From: Methylophilus sp. 14 | GTDB lineage: Bacteria > Pseudomonadota > Gammaproteobacteria > Burkholderiales > Methylophilaceae | Reading direction: 5' to 3' | Assembly: GCF_015354345.1 (NCBI RefSeq) | Contig: NZ_JADKYS010000002.1 | Location: 62,001-126,000, forward strand | DNA: 64,000 bases | Shown: one piece after another, positions 9,254-17,645 of the stretch | How positions within the stretch are numbered: the stretch's first letter is position 1 | Layout: each line of letters starts with the position of its first letter | Made by a program: the position numbers and the translations under genes | The notes under the pieces: generated by a model | The model's database searches: none | Told to the model about the DNA's origin: nothing | Seen by the model: only the letters and a program-made list of their open reading frames with translations

Positions 9254-9637
9254 GTGACGGATACTGGCTTATATGCATGTGAAGTGTCGGTGGTTACCGA
9301 GTATTTGGCCGCGCAATCGTCACCCGAGGCGGGGCAATATGTCTATGCCTACACCATTACCATCCGCAATACCGGTAAGACGCCGGTGCAACTCATCAGC
9401 CGTCATTGGGTCATTACTGATGCCATGCAGCAAGTGCGCGAGGTGAAAGGGCTGGGTGTGGTGGGTGAACAGCCCTTGCTGGCACCTGGTGCAGATTACA
9501 GTTACACCAGCAGCGTCATGTTCAGCACGCCCAGTGGCGAAATGTATGGCACGTATCAAATGGTGGCGGTGGATGGTCACTGGTTTGAAGTGGATATCCC
9601 GACCTTTTGGTTGCATCAGGCTGCCGGTTTGCACTAA
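9254..9637 (+). CDS. apaG: ApaG family protein (Co2+/Mg2+ efflux-associated)
   Basis: 127-aa ApaG protein with a fibronectin-III-like beta-sandwich fold. Starts at GTG 9254, two bases after the thiG stop, so probably translationally coupled. Conserved features are YTITIRNTG, LISRHWVITDA, VVGEQPLLAPG and SGEMYGTYQMV. In enterobacteria apaG is linked with cobalt/magnesium resistance and sits with ksgA/apaH; the biochemical role remains uncertain. Identity by sequence is clear. Confidence 0.93.
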   Translation: MTDTGLYACEVSVVTEYLAAQSSPEAGQYVYAYTITIRNTGKTPVQLISRHWVITDAMQQVREVKGLGVVGEQPLLAPGADYSYTSSVMFSTPSGEMYGTYQMVAVDGHWFEVDIPTFWLHQAAGLH

Positions 9638-9722
9638 GCGTGTTGATTCGGCTGACTTAATCCGGCGTATGCATACGCCATATATCGACATTGCAAAAAA
9701 TAACACAGTGATAGCCAACCAT

Positions 9723-10928
9723 ATGCTTAAACTTTGCCAAGCGATTGTGCTGGCCTCCATGTGCTTGCTAGCGAGTTGCCAAAGTGTGCCGCCCGCGACC
9801 AACCCCCCCGTCACCAAACCAATCACACCAGCTAAGCCGCCTGAAAAACCAGCGGCGAGTAATGTGCCGACGCAGCCTTATGCTCTGTTAAAGCCTGCCA
9901 GTTGGGCAGAATTGCCCGGGCTGGCCAAAGAGGACTGGGTTACAAGCTGGCGCGCGTGGATGCAAGGCTGCCAGGGACTCAAAAACAAGCCTGACTGGCA
10001 AGCCGTCTGTGCTGTGGCTTTGCTGGTCAAGGCCGATGATGCCGTTGCTATTCAGGCTTATTGGCAGCAATATTTCAATGTATATCAGACACAGCAGCCA
10101 GAAGGTGCGTCGCAAGGTTTGATGACCGGCTATTACCAGCCGGTATTAAAAGGCGCCCGCACCGCCAGCGCCCGCTACCCGGTGCCGCTGTATAAAACGC
10201 CAGGCGACCTGATTACGGTGAATTTGTCCGGGCTGTTCCCGGAGCTCAAATACAAGCGCGTGCGTGGTCGCCTGCAAGGGCAGTCATTAATCCCTTATTA
10301 CGCACGGGCCGATATTGAGCAGGCGCCATCGCCACTGGCGGGCAACGAGCTGTTATGGGTCAATGATGCTGTTGAAGCGTTTTTCCTGCAGGTGCAAGGT
10401 TCGGGTATTGTCGAGCTTGAAAACGGCGAACGATTGCCGGTGGGCTACGCGGACCAAAACGGCCATCCATACCAGTCCATCGGCAAGTTGTTGGTCGAGC
10501 GTGGCGAGATGGTAGCGAGTGAAGCCTCCATGCAAGGCATTAAAACCTGGGGCCAGCAACATCCAGATGAATTGCGCGCCTTGCTGGATGCGAATCCTAG
10601 TTACGTATTTTTTAAATTTTTACCTGCAGGGTTGTCCGGTCCGCTAGGGGCGTTGGGCGTGCCATTAACCGCAGCGCGCAGTATTGCGGTCGACCCGTTT
10701 TATATTCCATTGGGTGCGCCCGTGTACCTGGCGACCACGTACCCAAATTCAGACACACCCTTGCAGCAGCTGATGCAGGCGCAAGATACCGGCGGTGCCA
10801 TTAAAGGCGGCGTGCGGGCGGATGTCTATTGGGGTGAGGGCGAGCCTGCAGGCAAGCTGGCAGGCGCAATGCGCCAGCAAGGGCAGTTGTGGGTGTGGTT
10901 GCCTAAAACATTCCCCTTGCCGCACTAG
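9723..10928 (+). CDS. mltA: Membrane-bound lytic murein transglycosylase A
   Basis: Outer-membrane lipoprotein that cleaves peptidoglycan glycan strands to 1,6-anhydro-muropeptides. 401 aa from ATG 9723, where a lipoprotein signal starts (MLKLCQAIVLASMCLLASC, lipobox LASC); the frame is open to 9456 over apaG but that part is not signal-like. The MltA domain covers about 90-280 (GLMTGYYQPVLKGART), and the C-terminal 3D domain contains AQDTGGAIKG and ADVYWG with the catalytic Asp cluster. A Pro/Lys/Thr-rich tether follows the lipidated Cys. It precedes ubiC by 5 bases. The cytosolic amidase AmpD, which processes the recycled product, is at 56592. Confidence 0.93.
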   Translation: MLKLCQAIVLASMCLLASCQSVPPATNPPVTKPITPAKPPEKPAASNVPTQPYALLKPASWAELPGLAKEDWVTSWRAWMQGCQGLKNKPDWQAVCAVALLVKADDAVAIQAYWQQYFNVYQTQQPEGASQGLMTGYYQPVLKGARTASARYPVPLYKTPGDLITVNLSGLFPELKYKRVRGRLQGQSLIPYYARADIEQAPSPLAGNELLWVNDAVEAFFLQVQGSGIVELENGERLPVGYADQNGHPYQSIGKLLVERGEMVASEASMQGIKTWGQQHPDELRALLDANPSYVFFKFLPAGLSGPLGALGVPLTAARSIAVDPFYIPLGAPVYLATTYPNSDTPLQQLMQAQDTGGAIKGGVRADVYWGEGEPAGKLAGAMRQQGQLWVWLPKTFPLPH

Positions 10929-10933
10929 CTGCC

Positions 10934-11488
10934 ATGCATCGTGTTCAGGACAGGCAAGACTCTGGCTGGCAAGCCCACGTTGTCGGCCACACGCCTTTGC
11001 GTCCGTGGTTGCAGGAGCGCGGGTCATTAACGGCGCGCTTAAAAAAACAATATCCCGATTTTGCTGTGCAGGTATTGTCGCAAGGCTGGCGCAAGCCGAA
11101 TATCGACGAACGGGTATTATTAAGATTGCCAGCGGCTACCCATGCCTGGGTGCGCGAAGTCATGCTGATGGGCGAGGGACAGCCGCAGGTGTTTGCGCAC
11201 AGCGTCATTGCCCGCAAGGATCTGCGAGGGGCATGGTGCCAGTTGCGCAAGATTGGGCGTGTGCCGTTGGGTGCGGCGCTGTTTGCCAATGCCAGTGTGC
11301 AGCGTGGCCGATTATACTACCGCAAGCTGTCACCTGCGCACCCGCTGCACCAGGCTTTTTGCCGTCATGCCTGCGTGAAAACGTCACAGCGGCTATGGGC
11401 TAGGCGCTCATTGTTTTGTCTGCGGCATTATCGCTTGCTGGTCACGGAAGTGTTTTTGCCATCCTGCGCCCGGCCATCTGTTCGTTAA
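10934..11488 (+). CDS. ubiC: Chorismate lyase (chorismate--pyruvate lyase)
   Basis: Releases pyruvate from chorismate to give 4-hydroxybenzoate, the first committed step of ubiquinone synthesis. 184 aa. Visible: WLQERGSLTARL, THAWVREVMLMGEG with the Arg that binds the product, GRVPLGAALF, and LLVTEVFLPS with the conserved Glu. It lies between mltA (5 bases upstream) and ubiA (22 bases downstream), which performs the next step, so the ubiC-ubiA pair is functionally coherent. The C-terminal part is more divergent than in E. coli. Confidence 0.93.
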   Translation: MHRVQDRQDSGWQAHVVGHTPLRPWLQERGSLTARLKKQYPDFAVQVLSQGWRKPNIDERVLLRLPAATHAWVREVMLMGEGQPQVFAHSVIARKDLRGAWCQLRKIGRVPLGAALFANASVQRGRLYYRKLSPAHPLHQAFCRHACVKTSQRLWARRSLFCLRHYRLLVTEVFLPSCARPSVR

Positions 11489-11510
11489 TCCTTATCAGGA
11501 ATCCTTTTTT

Positions 11511-12383
11511 ATGCGATCACTCGCCCAATGGCATGCTTATTACCGGCTGACGCGGCTGGACAAGCCTATCGGCATCTGGCTGCTGTTATGGCCTACCCTG
11601 TGGGGGCTGCTGATTGCCGGACAGGGGCGGCCGCAATGGTGGGTGGTGTGCGTGTTTGTGCTGGGCACGATACTGATGCGTTCAGCCGGATGTGCATTGA
11701 ATGATATTGCCGACCGACATTGGGACGGCGCCGTGGCGCGCACCCATCAGCGGCCGCTGGCGACAGGGGAAATCTCTGTCAAGGAAGCCTACCTGGTCGC
11801 AGCGGGGTTATCGTTGCTGGCGTTTGTGCTGGTGTGTACGCTGGGCTGGCAGGTCGTGTTATGGTCTGTGCCTGCGCTGTTTCTCGCCGTCAGTTATCCT
11901 TACACCAAGCGCTTTTTTGCGATTCCACAAGCCTATCTAGGCATTGCCTTCGGCTTTGGCATCCCGATGACCTTTGTTGCCTTGCAGGGGCAGGTGCCTA
12001 CGGTCGCCTGGTGGCTATTGCTGGCTAACGTCTGCTGGTCGGTAGCTTATGACACGGCTTATGCCATGGTCGACCGTGAAGATGACCTCAAAATAGGCAT
12101 CCGCTCGTCGGCCATCACCTTCGGCCGTTTTGATGTGCTGGCGATTATGGCGTGCTTTGCCGTCATGCTGCTGATATTGGCCTATGTTGCGCATATACTT
12201 GCGCTGGGCTGGCCGTTCTGGCTGGGCTGGGGCGCGGCGGCTGTGCAGTTATGGCGGCAATATAGGCTGATTCGTCACCGGCAACCCGGCGATTGTTTCA
12301 AGGCGTTTCTGGAGAATTTCTGGATCGGTGCGGCATTAACTGCCGGGCTAGCAGTCAGTTATGGATTAGGCGGACTTGCGTAA
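11511..12383 (+). CDS. ubiA: 4-hydroxybenzoate polyprenyltransferase
   Basis: Integral membrane prenyltransferase that attaches the polyprenyl tail to 4-hydroxybenzoate. 290 aa with seven to nine predicted transmembrane helices. Both Asp-rich Mg-diphosphate motifs are present: NDIADRHWD near 64-72 and YAMVDREDDLKIG near 182-194. It follows ubiC and is probably in the same transcript. Its last 18 bases overlap the end of the convergent FimV-like gene, leaving no room for a terminator between them. Confidence 0.96.
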   Translation: MRSLAQWHAYYRLTRLDKPIGIWLLLWPTLWGLLIAGQGRPQWWVVCVFVLGTILMRSAGCALNDIADRHWDGAVARTHQRPLATGEISVKEAYLVAAGLSLLAFVLVCTLGWQVVLWSVPALFLAVSYPYTKRFFAIPQAYLGIAFGFGIPMTFVALQGQVPTVAWWLLLANVCWSVAYDTAYAMVDREDDLKIGIRSSAITFGRFDVLAIMACFAVMLLILAYVAHILALGWPFWLGWGAAAVQLWRQYRLIRHRQPGDCFKAFLENFWIGAALTAGLAVSYGLGGLA

Positions 12384-14015
12384 TGTTGAAGGCTCATCCA
12401 GCTCAAAGGTGAAGTCTGTCCAGTATTGGAACGGTGTGTGTTCAACTGGTGCCAGAATATAAAGATCTTCTGACAGTTGCTGCAATTCGCGCAAATTACC
12501 ATTGATCGGTTCTTCATGGTCAGTCGTTTTTGGCGCTGGCGGTACTGCAGGCAGGTTTTGTGTCTGGCAGGCAATTTCCTTCAATAGCATCAGGTCTTCA
12601 AACACGCTGCGCTCAAAGCCCATGCGTGGCACCAGTCGCGTGTTGTAAACCAAGTCATCAATCAAGGCAATCACCTGCGGTGTGCCCCAAGCCTGCTGTA
12701 AAGCCTTCATCACGCGCGGGAACGATTCAATGCCTTGCTGCTTCAAGTCCGGCGCATGCTCCACGTTGAGGTTGAAATGCTTGCGACATTCACCAGCCAC
12801 AATATCAAACTCTTGCTGCTTGCCTTCTTTAGATAACAAATCCAGCAAATACAGCCACATCCAGGGCGAGGATTTCGGGTGCTTGGCCAAATGCTGCTGC
12901 AAATGATCAATCGCCTGATTCACCCGGCCATGTGTAAACAGGCGTGAGGCATCTTGCATCACTGTCTGGGTGCTTTGCTGTGAGCTCACTTTCTGCGGTA
13001 CGCCGTGTGGCATCACCGCATCATCGTTGGCATGCATGGGCACCGATTTTAACCGGCTGCTTGTTTTGGTCGGTGTTGGCGGTTGTGTTGGCGTATGCAG
13101 GCGGTTGGCGTCACTCGTCTGCTGCGTTGGCAATACAGTGGCGGAAAAAGATTTGCCGCTTAATGGGCGCGTTGCCGGGCCGGATGTACCCTCGGTCGGT
13201 ATGGATGGCGCATCACTTTGCTTGGAGCCGCGGCGCGACTTCATCACTTTGGGTACGGCGGCGTGGCGGCGTAACCAGTCAGCAAAGAAAAAACCGCTGG
13301 CAATCAGCGCCAGCCCCAGGGCGATGACCAAGGTGCGCAATAAATGGTTTTCGTTTTGCAGGTGGATCAGCTGGGTTTTCAGCGTCGCCAGGATATCTGC
13401 TTGCGCCAGGTTGCTGGCATACAATACATCAGACTTGGTTTGTAGTTGTTTGAAGTTGTGCTGCAAATCATTGATTTGCGCTTGCAGTGCGGTATAGGCC
13501 TCCACCGGGATAGCTGGTGGCGCGGGCGGTAATGCTACGGCTTCTGGTTGAGTGGCCACCGGCTCAGGCGTTGTGTTGCTGACAGGCGGCGGCACAGCTG
13601 CCATGGCGATGGCGACGGTATTGTCGGGGTGAATAGTGACAATTTGTCGCGAGTGCTGGCAGCGATCCGTGAGTGTCAGCGTCAGGGGGCTGGCAATGGC
13701 GGCATCAGACCACAGCATTAAAACGCCCTGTTGGCTACCCAGTGTGGTGTACTCCAGGTGGACTGGGTTGGAATCTGCTGAGGCTTGTTTGGAAGATTGG
13801 CTCAGGCTGAAGCAGCTGATGTCAGTGTTGGCCTGCACCTGATTCAGCGGCAGTTGTGCCAGCAGTGGCTGGCCTGGCGCAGACTCAATGGTCAGTGCGC
13901 CGAACTCTGCAGCTTGCAGCAAGGGCGTCAACGCAAACAGCAGGGAAGCGCAAAGCCCTCGCCAGCTGGCAGCGTGAATATATGGTTTAGCTTTGTATAT
14001 GCCCGAAAGTATCAA
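12366..14015 (-). CDS. FimV/HubP-like membrane protein with coiled coil and TPR-like C-terminus
   Basis: 549 aa from TTG 14015. No ATG or GTG exists near a plausible start and no ribosome site is clear, so the start is tentative. Order of parts: signal peptide (CASLLFALTPLLQA) to about residue 35; FimV-type N-terminal domain (EFGALTIESAPGQPLLAQL); Pro-rich linker; coiled coil about 175-225; one transmembrane helix about 228-248 (VIALGLALIASGFFFADW); Thr/Pro/Ser-rich cytoplasmic linker; helical TPR-like C-terminal region from about 370. FimV/HubP proteins organise the pole and are needed for type IV pilus assembly in related bacteria; the pilS/pilR pair at 58-61 kb is consistent. Family call is moderately confident; function is inferred. 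Confidence 0.7.
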   Translation of the reverse strand: MILSGIYKAKPYIHAASWRGLCASLLFALTPLLQAAEFGALTIESAPGQPLLAQLPLNQVQANTDISCFSLSQSSKQASADSNPVHLEYTTLGSQQGVLMLWSDAAIASPLTLTLTDRCQHSRQIVTIHPDNTVAIAMAAVPPPVSNTTPEPVATQPEAVALPPAPPAIPVEAYTALQAQINDLQHNFKQLQTKSDVLYASNLAQADILATLKTQLIHLQNENHLLRTLVIALGLALIASGFFFADWLRRHAAVPKVMKSRRGSKQSDAPSIPTEGTSGPATRPLSGKSFSATVLPTQQTSDANRLHTPTQPPTPTKTSSRLKSVPMHANDDAVMPHGVPQKVSSQQSTQTVMQDASRLFTHGRVNQAIDHLQQHLAKHPKSSPWMWLYLLDLLSKEGKQQEFDIVAGECRKHFNLNVEHAPDLKQQGIESFPRVMKALQQAWGTPQVIALIDDLVYNTRLVPRMGFERSVFEDLMLLKEIACQTQNLPAVPPAPKTTDHEEPINGNLRELQQLSEDLYILAPVEHTPFQYWTDFTFELDEPSTLRKSA

Positions 14016-14244
14016 AATTATTTTTAGTGTCGGTGCTGCTGTTTAGTTAAATGGCGATGGCTTAAATCAGTTCAGTCGCAACAAGTAAACGGGTGCAGAA
14101 AGTCAAAACTTGAGCTAATATAGCACCCAGTTGCAATTATCCTTGAAAAAACAAGGCTTGTTTGTGATAAAAGCACGTTTTATGTCAGGTAATTTGCATA
14201 ATTGATGGCAAAAAAGCCACAAAATTGCTTGCCTTAGTCAGCAA

Positions 14245-14259
14245 CCTGATGCCATCAGG
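14245..14259. promoter_or_regulatory. 15-bp palindrome upstream of rplM
   Basis: CCTGATG-C-CATCAGG is a perfect inverted repeat about 29 bases upstream of the rplM promoter -35 element, in the 343-bp gap 14016-14358. A possible operator; no protein can be named. The remainder of the gap shows only the promoter. Confidence 0.3.
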
Positions 14260-14287
14260 CGGGTTACGATTATTTTAGAATAATTCG

Positions 14288-14317
14288 TTGACAACCTTTC
14301 TCAAGCTGACTTATAAT
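14288..14317 (+). promoter_or_regulatory. Consensus sigma-70 promoter of rplM-rpsI
   Basis: TTGACA (14288-14293) and TATAAT (14312-14317), both perfect consensus hexamers, with an 18-base spacer, 42 bases before the rplM start. Expected for a highly expressed ribosomal protein operon. Confidence 0.85.
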
Positions 14318-14358
14318 CCGCCCTCTTAATTTATACGCTATAACTCGGTAGTTATAAA

Positions 14359-14787
14359 ATGAAAACTTTTTCAGCAAAATCGCATGAAGTACAACGTGAC
14401 TGGTTCGTGATCGACGCCACTGACTTGGTATTGGGTCGTTTGGCCAGCGCAATCGCTCATCGCCTGCGTGGTAAGCATAAAGCTATTTACACACCACACG
14501 TGGATACTGGCGACTACATCATCGTAGTCAATGCGGACAAAATTAAAGTAACCGGTAACAAGGCTGGCGACAAGTTGTACCACCGTCACTCCGGTTACCC
14601 AGGCGGTATCACTACAACTTCATTCTCAAAAATGCAAGATCGTTTCCCAGGTCGCGCGTTGGAGAAAGCTGTGAAAGGCATGTTGCCAAAAGGTCCTTTG
14701 GGCTATGCCATGATCAAGAAAATGAAAGTGTATGCGGGCGACAAGCACGAGCACATTGCGCAACAACCGCAACCATTAACCATCTAA
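14359..14787 (+). CDS. rplM: 50S ribosomal protein L13
   Basis: Large-subunit protein L13, 142 aa, the normal length. Starts [20 protein letters not shown] and carries the family signature region [21 protein letters not shown]. Forms the conserved rplM-rpsI pair, 22 bases before rpsI, driven by the perfect promoter at 14288. Confidence 0.99.
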   Translation: MKTFSAKSHEVQRDWFVIDATDLVLGRLASAIAHRLRGKHKAIYTPHVDTGDYIIVVNADKIKVTGNKAGDKLYHRHSGYPGGITTTSFSKMQDRFPGRALEKAVKGMLPKGPLGYAMIKKMKVYAGDKHEHIAQQPQPLTI

Positions 14788-14809
14788 TTTAAGACGATTA
14801 GGATAAAAC

Positions 14810-15202
14810 ATGATCGGTAAATACAACTACGGCACCGGCCGCCGCAAAAGTTCAGTGGCACGTGTGTTCCTGAAGTCCGGCAGTGGCAACATCGTGGTCA
14901 ACGACAAGCCAGTTGACGTTTACTTCTCACGCGAGACTTCTCGCATGATTTTGCGTCAACCACTGGAATTGACTAACAACACAGCCAGCTTTGATATTCT
15001 GGTGAATGTGCATGGTGGTGGTGAATCCGGTCAAGCGGGTGCAGTGCGTCATGGCATTACCCGTGCGTTGATTGACTACGATGCAGCTTTGAAGAGCGCA
15101 TTGTCTCACGCTGGTTTCGTGACACGTGATGCACGTGAAGTTGAACGTAAGAAAGTCGGCCTGCGTAAAGCGCGTCGTCGTAAACAGTTCTCCAAACGTT
15201 AA
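14810..15202 (+). CDS. rpsI: 30S ribosomal protein S9
   Basis: Small-subunit protein S9, 130 aa. Visible: [15 protein letters not shown], the [19 protein letters not shown] signature, and the basic tail [11 protein letters not shown] that reaches toward P-site tRNA. TTAGGA precedes the ATG. The operon ends with the terminator at 15233. Confidence 0.99.
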   Translation: MIGKYNYGTGRRKSSVARVFLKSGSGNIVVNDKPVDVYFSRETSRMILRQPLELTNNTASFDILVNVHGGGESGQAGAVRHGITRALIDYDAALKSALSHAGFVTRDAREVERKKVGLRKARRRKQFSKR

Positions 15203-15232
15203 TTTCCAACGTTTGTTACAAACCTGTTGTGC

Positions 15233-15260
15233 AAAAAGGTCGCATTGGCGGCCTTTTTCA
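15233..15260 (+). terminator. Intrinsic terminator of rplM-rpsI
   Basis: AAAAAGGTCGC/GCGGCCTTTTT hairpin (one G-T pair, 4-base loop) with T-tract, 30 bases after the rpsI stop. Confidence 0.85.
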
Positions 15261-15320
15261 TTTATATTGTTTAACCTTTTATGCATGAGTCGTTGTTGAA
15301 CGCGCATCTGGTTTAAAGAT

Positions 15321-16367
15321 ATGGAAAAAATCAAAGTTGGCATTGTAGGTGGAACGGGTTATACCGGTGTTGAGTTGCTGCGTTTGCTGGCAAGGCATCC
15401 TAATGTGCAATTACAAGTGATTACCTCCAGGGGTGAGGCCGGGTTGCCGGTCGCCGATATGTTTCCCAGCTTGCGTGGTGTTGTGGACTTAAAGTTCAGC
15501 GATCCGGCCACGGTCGATTTAACCCAATGCAATGTGGTCTTTTTTGCAACGCCACATGGTGTCGCGATGGCGCAAACGCCTGCGCTGGTGGCGGCAGGTG
15601 TGAAAGTGATTGATCTGGCGGCGGATTTCCGTCTGCAAGATGCCGTTGAGTTCGAAAAGTGGTACAAGTTACCGCATAGCTGTACGGACGTGCTGAAAGA
15701 GGCCGTGTATGGTTTGCCTGAGCTGTATGCCGCTGATGTGCAGCAGGCACAAGTCATTGGTAATCCTGGTTGCTATCCGACGACGGTATTGCTTGGCCTC
15801 GCACCGCTACTGGAAAACGGCTGGATTGATTTCTCTGTGCCTATTATTGCAGATGCCAAATCCGGCGTCTCCGGTGCTGGTAGAAAAGCCGAAGTGGGCA
15901 CCTTGTTCTCAGAGTCCAGTGATAACCTGAAAGCCTACGGTGTGGCTGGCCACAGGCACCATCCCGAAATTCTGGCCCAGTTAAAGAAACTGTCCGGTAG
16001 CGAAGTGGTCAACCTCATATTCGTCCCGCATTTGATTCCGATGATTCGTGGCATGCTGACCACTTTACATGTCAAACTTAACGCACAAGGCAAGCAACAG
16101 GCGTTGCAACAAGTCTATGAGCAACGTTATCAGGGCGCTACGTTTGTCGATGTGATGCCTGCAGGCTCACTGCCTGAAACACGCTCAGTCCGCGGTGCTA
16201 ACGTTTTGCGGATGGCACTATACCCACAAGCGGGCGATTATGTCACAATCGTTGTCGTGCAGGACAACCTGGTTAAAGGTGCTTCTGGCCAAGCCGTGCA
16301 GAATATGAATTTGATGTTTAACCTGGCGCCGGATGCCGGTTTGCAAGTGCTGCCGTTGTTGCCATAA
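15321..16367 (+). CDS. argC: N-acetyl-gamma-glutamyl-phosphate reductase
   Basis: NADPH-dependent reduction of N-acetylglutamyl-phosphate to the semialdehyde in arginine synthesis. 348 aa, type 1. Nucleotide-binding start [18 protein letters not shown], catalytic Cys in [25 protein letters not shown], and HRHHPEI. In beta-proteobacteria argC commonly follows rpsI, as here. Its stop overlaps the start of the next gene (TAATG), so the two are translationally coupled. Confidence 0.98.
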   Translation: MEKIKVGIVGGTGYTGVELLRLLARHPNVQLQVITSRGEAGLPVADMFPSLRGVVDLKFSDPATVDLTQCNVVFFATPHGVAMAQTPALVAAGVKVIDLAADFRLQDAVEFEKWYKLPHSCTDVLKEAVYGLPELYAADVQQAQVIGNPGCYPTTVLLGLAPLLENGWIDFSVPIIADAKSGVSGAGRKAEVGTLFSESSDNLKAYGVAGHRHHPEILAQLKKLSGSEVVNLIFVPHLIPMIRGMLTTLHVKLNAQGKQQALQQVYEQRYQGATFVDVMPAGSLPETRSVRGANVLRMALYPQAGDYVTIVVVQDNLVKGASGQAVQNMNLMFNLAPDAGLQVLPLLP

Positions 16368-16729
16368 TGATCCGGCCGATACGCAGAAGACTGAGAAACC
16401 ATTTTGGCCTGACCGCCAAGCAGGTGGCAGTACGCTCGCACAGGCCCTGGTATTTTCAAAGCATGCTGGCGGTTTCTTATGTCCTGATTGGTTTTGCATT
16501 GGCCTACTGGGTGGTGCATGATGATGATGGTGAGCATATACGCCAGCGTTTGCGTCAAGTGACCACCGAAAATATTGAATTACAGAAAAAACTGATTGCC
16601 TCGCAGCGTGAGTTGCAAGTAGAGCTGGCCACCAGTAATAACCTGGCCAAGACGCTCACAGCGCAGCAGGATGAAAGCATCAAACTGAAAGAAGAATTGG
16701 TGTTTTACAAGAATATGACCAAGCGTTAG
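16367..16729 (+). CDS. Membrane-anchored coiled-coil protein (DUF6776-like)
   Basis: 120 aa: a basic N-terminus ([14 protein letters not shown]), one transmembrane helix about 31-50 (SMLAVSYVLIGFALAYWVV), then a coiled coil to the end (QVTTENIELQKKLIASQREL). Overlaps the argC stop by one base. It lies just before bactofilin, and beta-proteobacteria often keep this small gene in that place. The layout suits a structural or scaffold role at the inner membrane together with bactofilin, but this is inference; the family has no assigned function. Confidence 0.75.
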   Translation: MIRPIRRRLRNHFGLTAKQVAVRSHRPWYFQSMLAVSYVLIGFALAYWVVHDDDGEHIRQRLRQVTTENIELQKKLIASQRELQVELATSNNLAKTLTAQQDESIKLKEELVFYKNMTKR

Positions 16730-16797
16730 CAGGCTGCATGATATGGCTGATGCTTAATGGACATCGCCATTTAAGATAATTCGGAACAGGAAGTAGC

Positions 16798-17190
16798 ATG
16801 TTTTTCAAAAAAAGCGTTCAAATCGATAGCCACATTGATACCCTGATTGGCCATGAGACACAAATCAATGGCAATATGCAGTTTGCCGGAGGCTTGAGAG
16901 TCGATGGTTTGATTGCCGGCAATGTGATTGAAAAACGTGAACACCCCAGCACTTTGATCATTAGTGAAAACGGGGCGGTGACAGGCGCGGTAGAAGCTTC
17001 TAAAATAGTTTTGAATGGCATGATACGCGGCCCGGTCAGATCCTCTGTGTTTATCGAATTGCAAAGCAAGGCACGGATTGTGGGTGACTTGTATTACAAG
17101 TCACTGGAAATGCACACCGGTGCAGTGATTGAAGGAAAACTGATTTACCTGGGCGAGCAGGCAGAAACTGCCGAACCAGAGGCGACTTGA
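16798..17190 (+). CDS. Bactofilin
   Basis: Polymer-forming cytoskeletal protein (formerly DUF583), 130 aa, almost entirely a right-handed beta-helix of repeating short strands (INGNMQFAGGLRVDGLIAGN, ARIVGDLYYKSLEMHTGAVIEGK). The start MFFKKS matches the short amphipathic membrane-targeting N-terminus of bactofilins. AGGAAG precedes the ATG. It follows the coiled-coil membrane protein and precedes erpA. Bactofilins localise cell-wall enzymes or polar complexes; the cargo here is unknown. Confidence 0.92.
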   Translation: MFFKKSVQIDSHIDTLIGHETQINGNMQFAGGLRVDGLIAGNVIEKREHPSTLIISENGAVTGAVEASKIVLNGMIRGPVRSSVFIELQSKARIVGDLYYKSLEMHTGAVIEGKLIYLGEQAETAEPEAT

Positions 17191-17242
17191 AATTAAATTT
17201 TTCGTCGCCATATTGTTATTGAGAATTTGACAGGAGTCTATG

Positions 17243-17599
17243 ATGACCGCAGAAGCTACCCTAGAAATGCCAGTACCGCTGGTATTCACCGATAACGCCG
17301 CCAAAAAAGTCAAAGAGCTGATTGACGAAGAAGGCACCCCTGACCTGAAACTGCGCGTGTTTGTGAGTGGCGGTGGCTGCTCAGGTTTCCAGTACGGTTT
17401 TACTTTTGAAGAAGAAGTGAACGACGATGATACGCAAGTGGATAAAGACGGCGTGACGTTGCTGATCGACCCGATGAGCTTGCAATACCTGGCCGGTGCC
17501 GAAATTGATTACACCGACAGCCTGCAAGGTTCACAGTTCGTAATTCGTAACCCGAATGCCACCACGACTTGCGGTTGCGGTAGTTCGTTCTCGGTATAA
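17243..17599 (+). CDS. erpA: Iron-sulfur cluster insertion protein ErpA
   Basis: A-type carrier that delivers Fe-S clusters to apoproteins, including isoprenoid-synthesis enzymes. 118 aa from ATG 17243, chosen because AGGAG is then 6 bases upstream; ATG 17240 is only 3 bases from it. The three ligand cysteines are in [11 protein letters not shown] and TTCGCGSSF with spacing identical to E. coli ErpA. Conserved location after bactofilin in beta-proteobacteria. Ends at a bidirectional terminator. Confidence 0.96.
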   Translation: MTAEATLEMPVPLVFTDNAAKKVKELIDEEGTPDLKLRVFVSGGGCSGFQYGFTFEEEVNDDDTQVDKDGVTLLIDPMSLQYLAGAEIDYTDSLQGSQFVIRNPNATTTCGCGSSFSV

Positions 17600-17617
17600 G
17601 TCGTATATGAACAAAAC

Positions 17618-17645
17618 AAAAGCCGGGTGAATCCCGGCTTTTTGT
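17618..17645. terminator. Bidirectional terminator between erpA and the FAD oxidoreductase gene
   Basis: AAAGCCGGG/CCCGGCTTT with a 5-base loop and A/T tracts on both sides, exactly filling the gap between two convergent genes. Confidence 0.88.
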
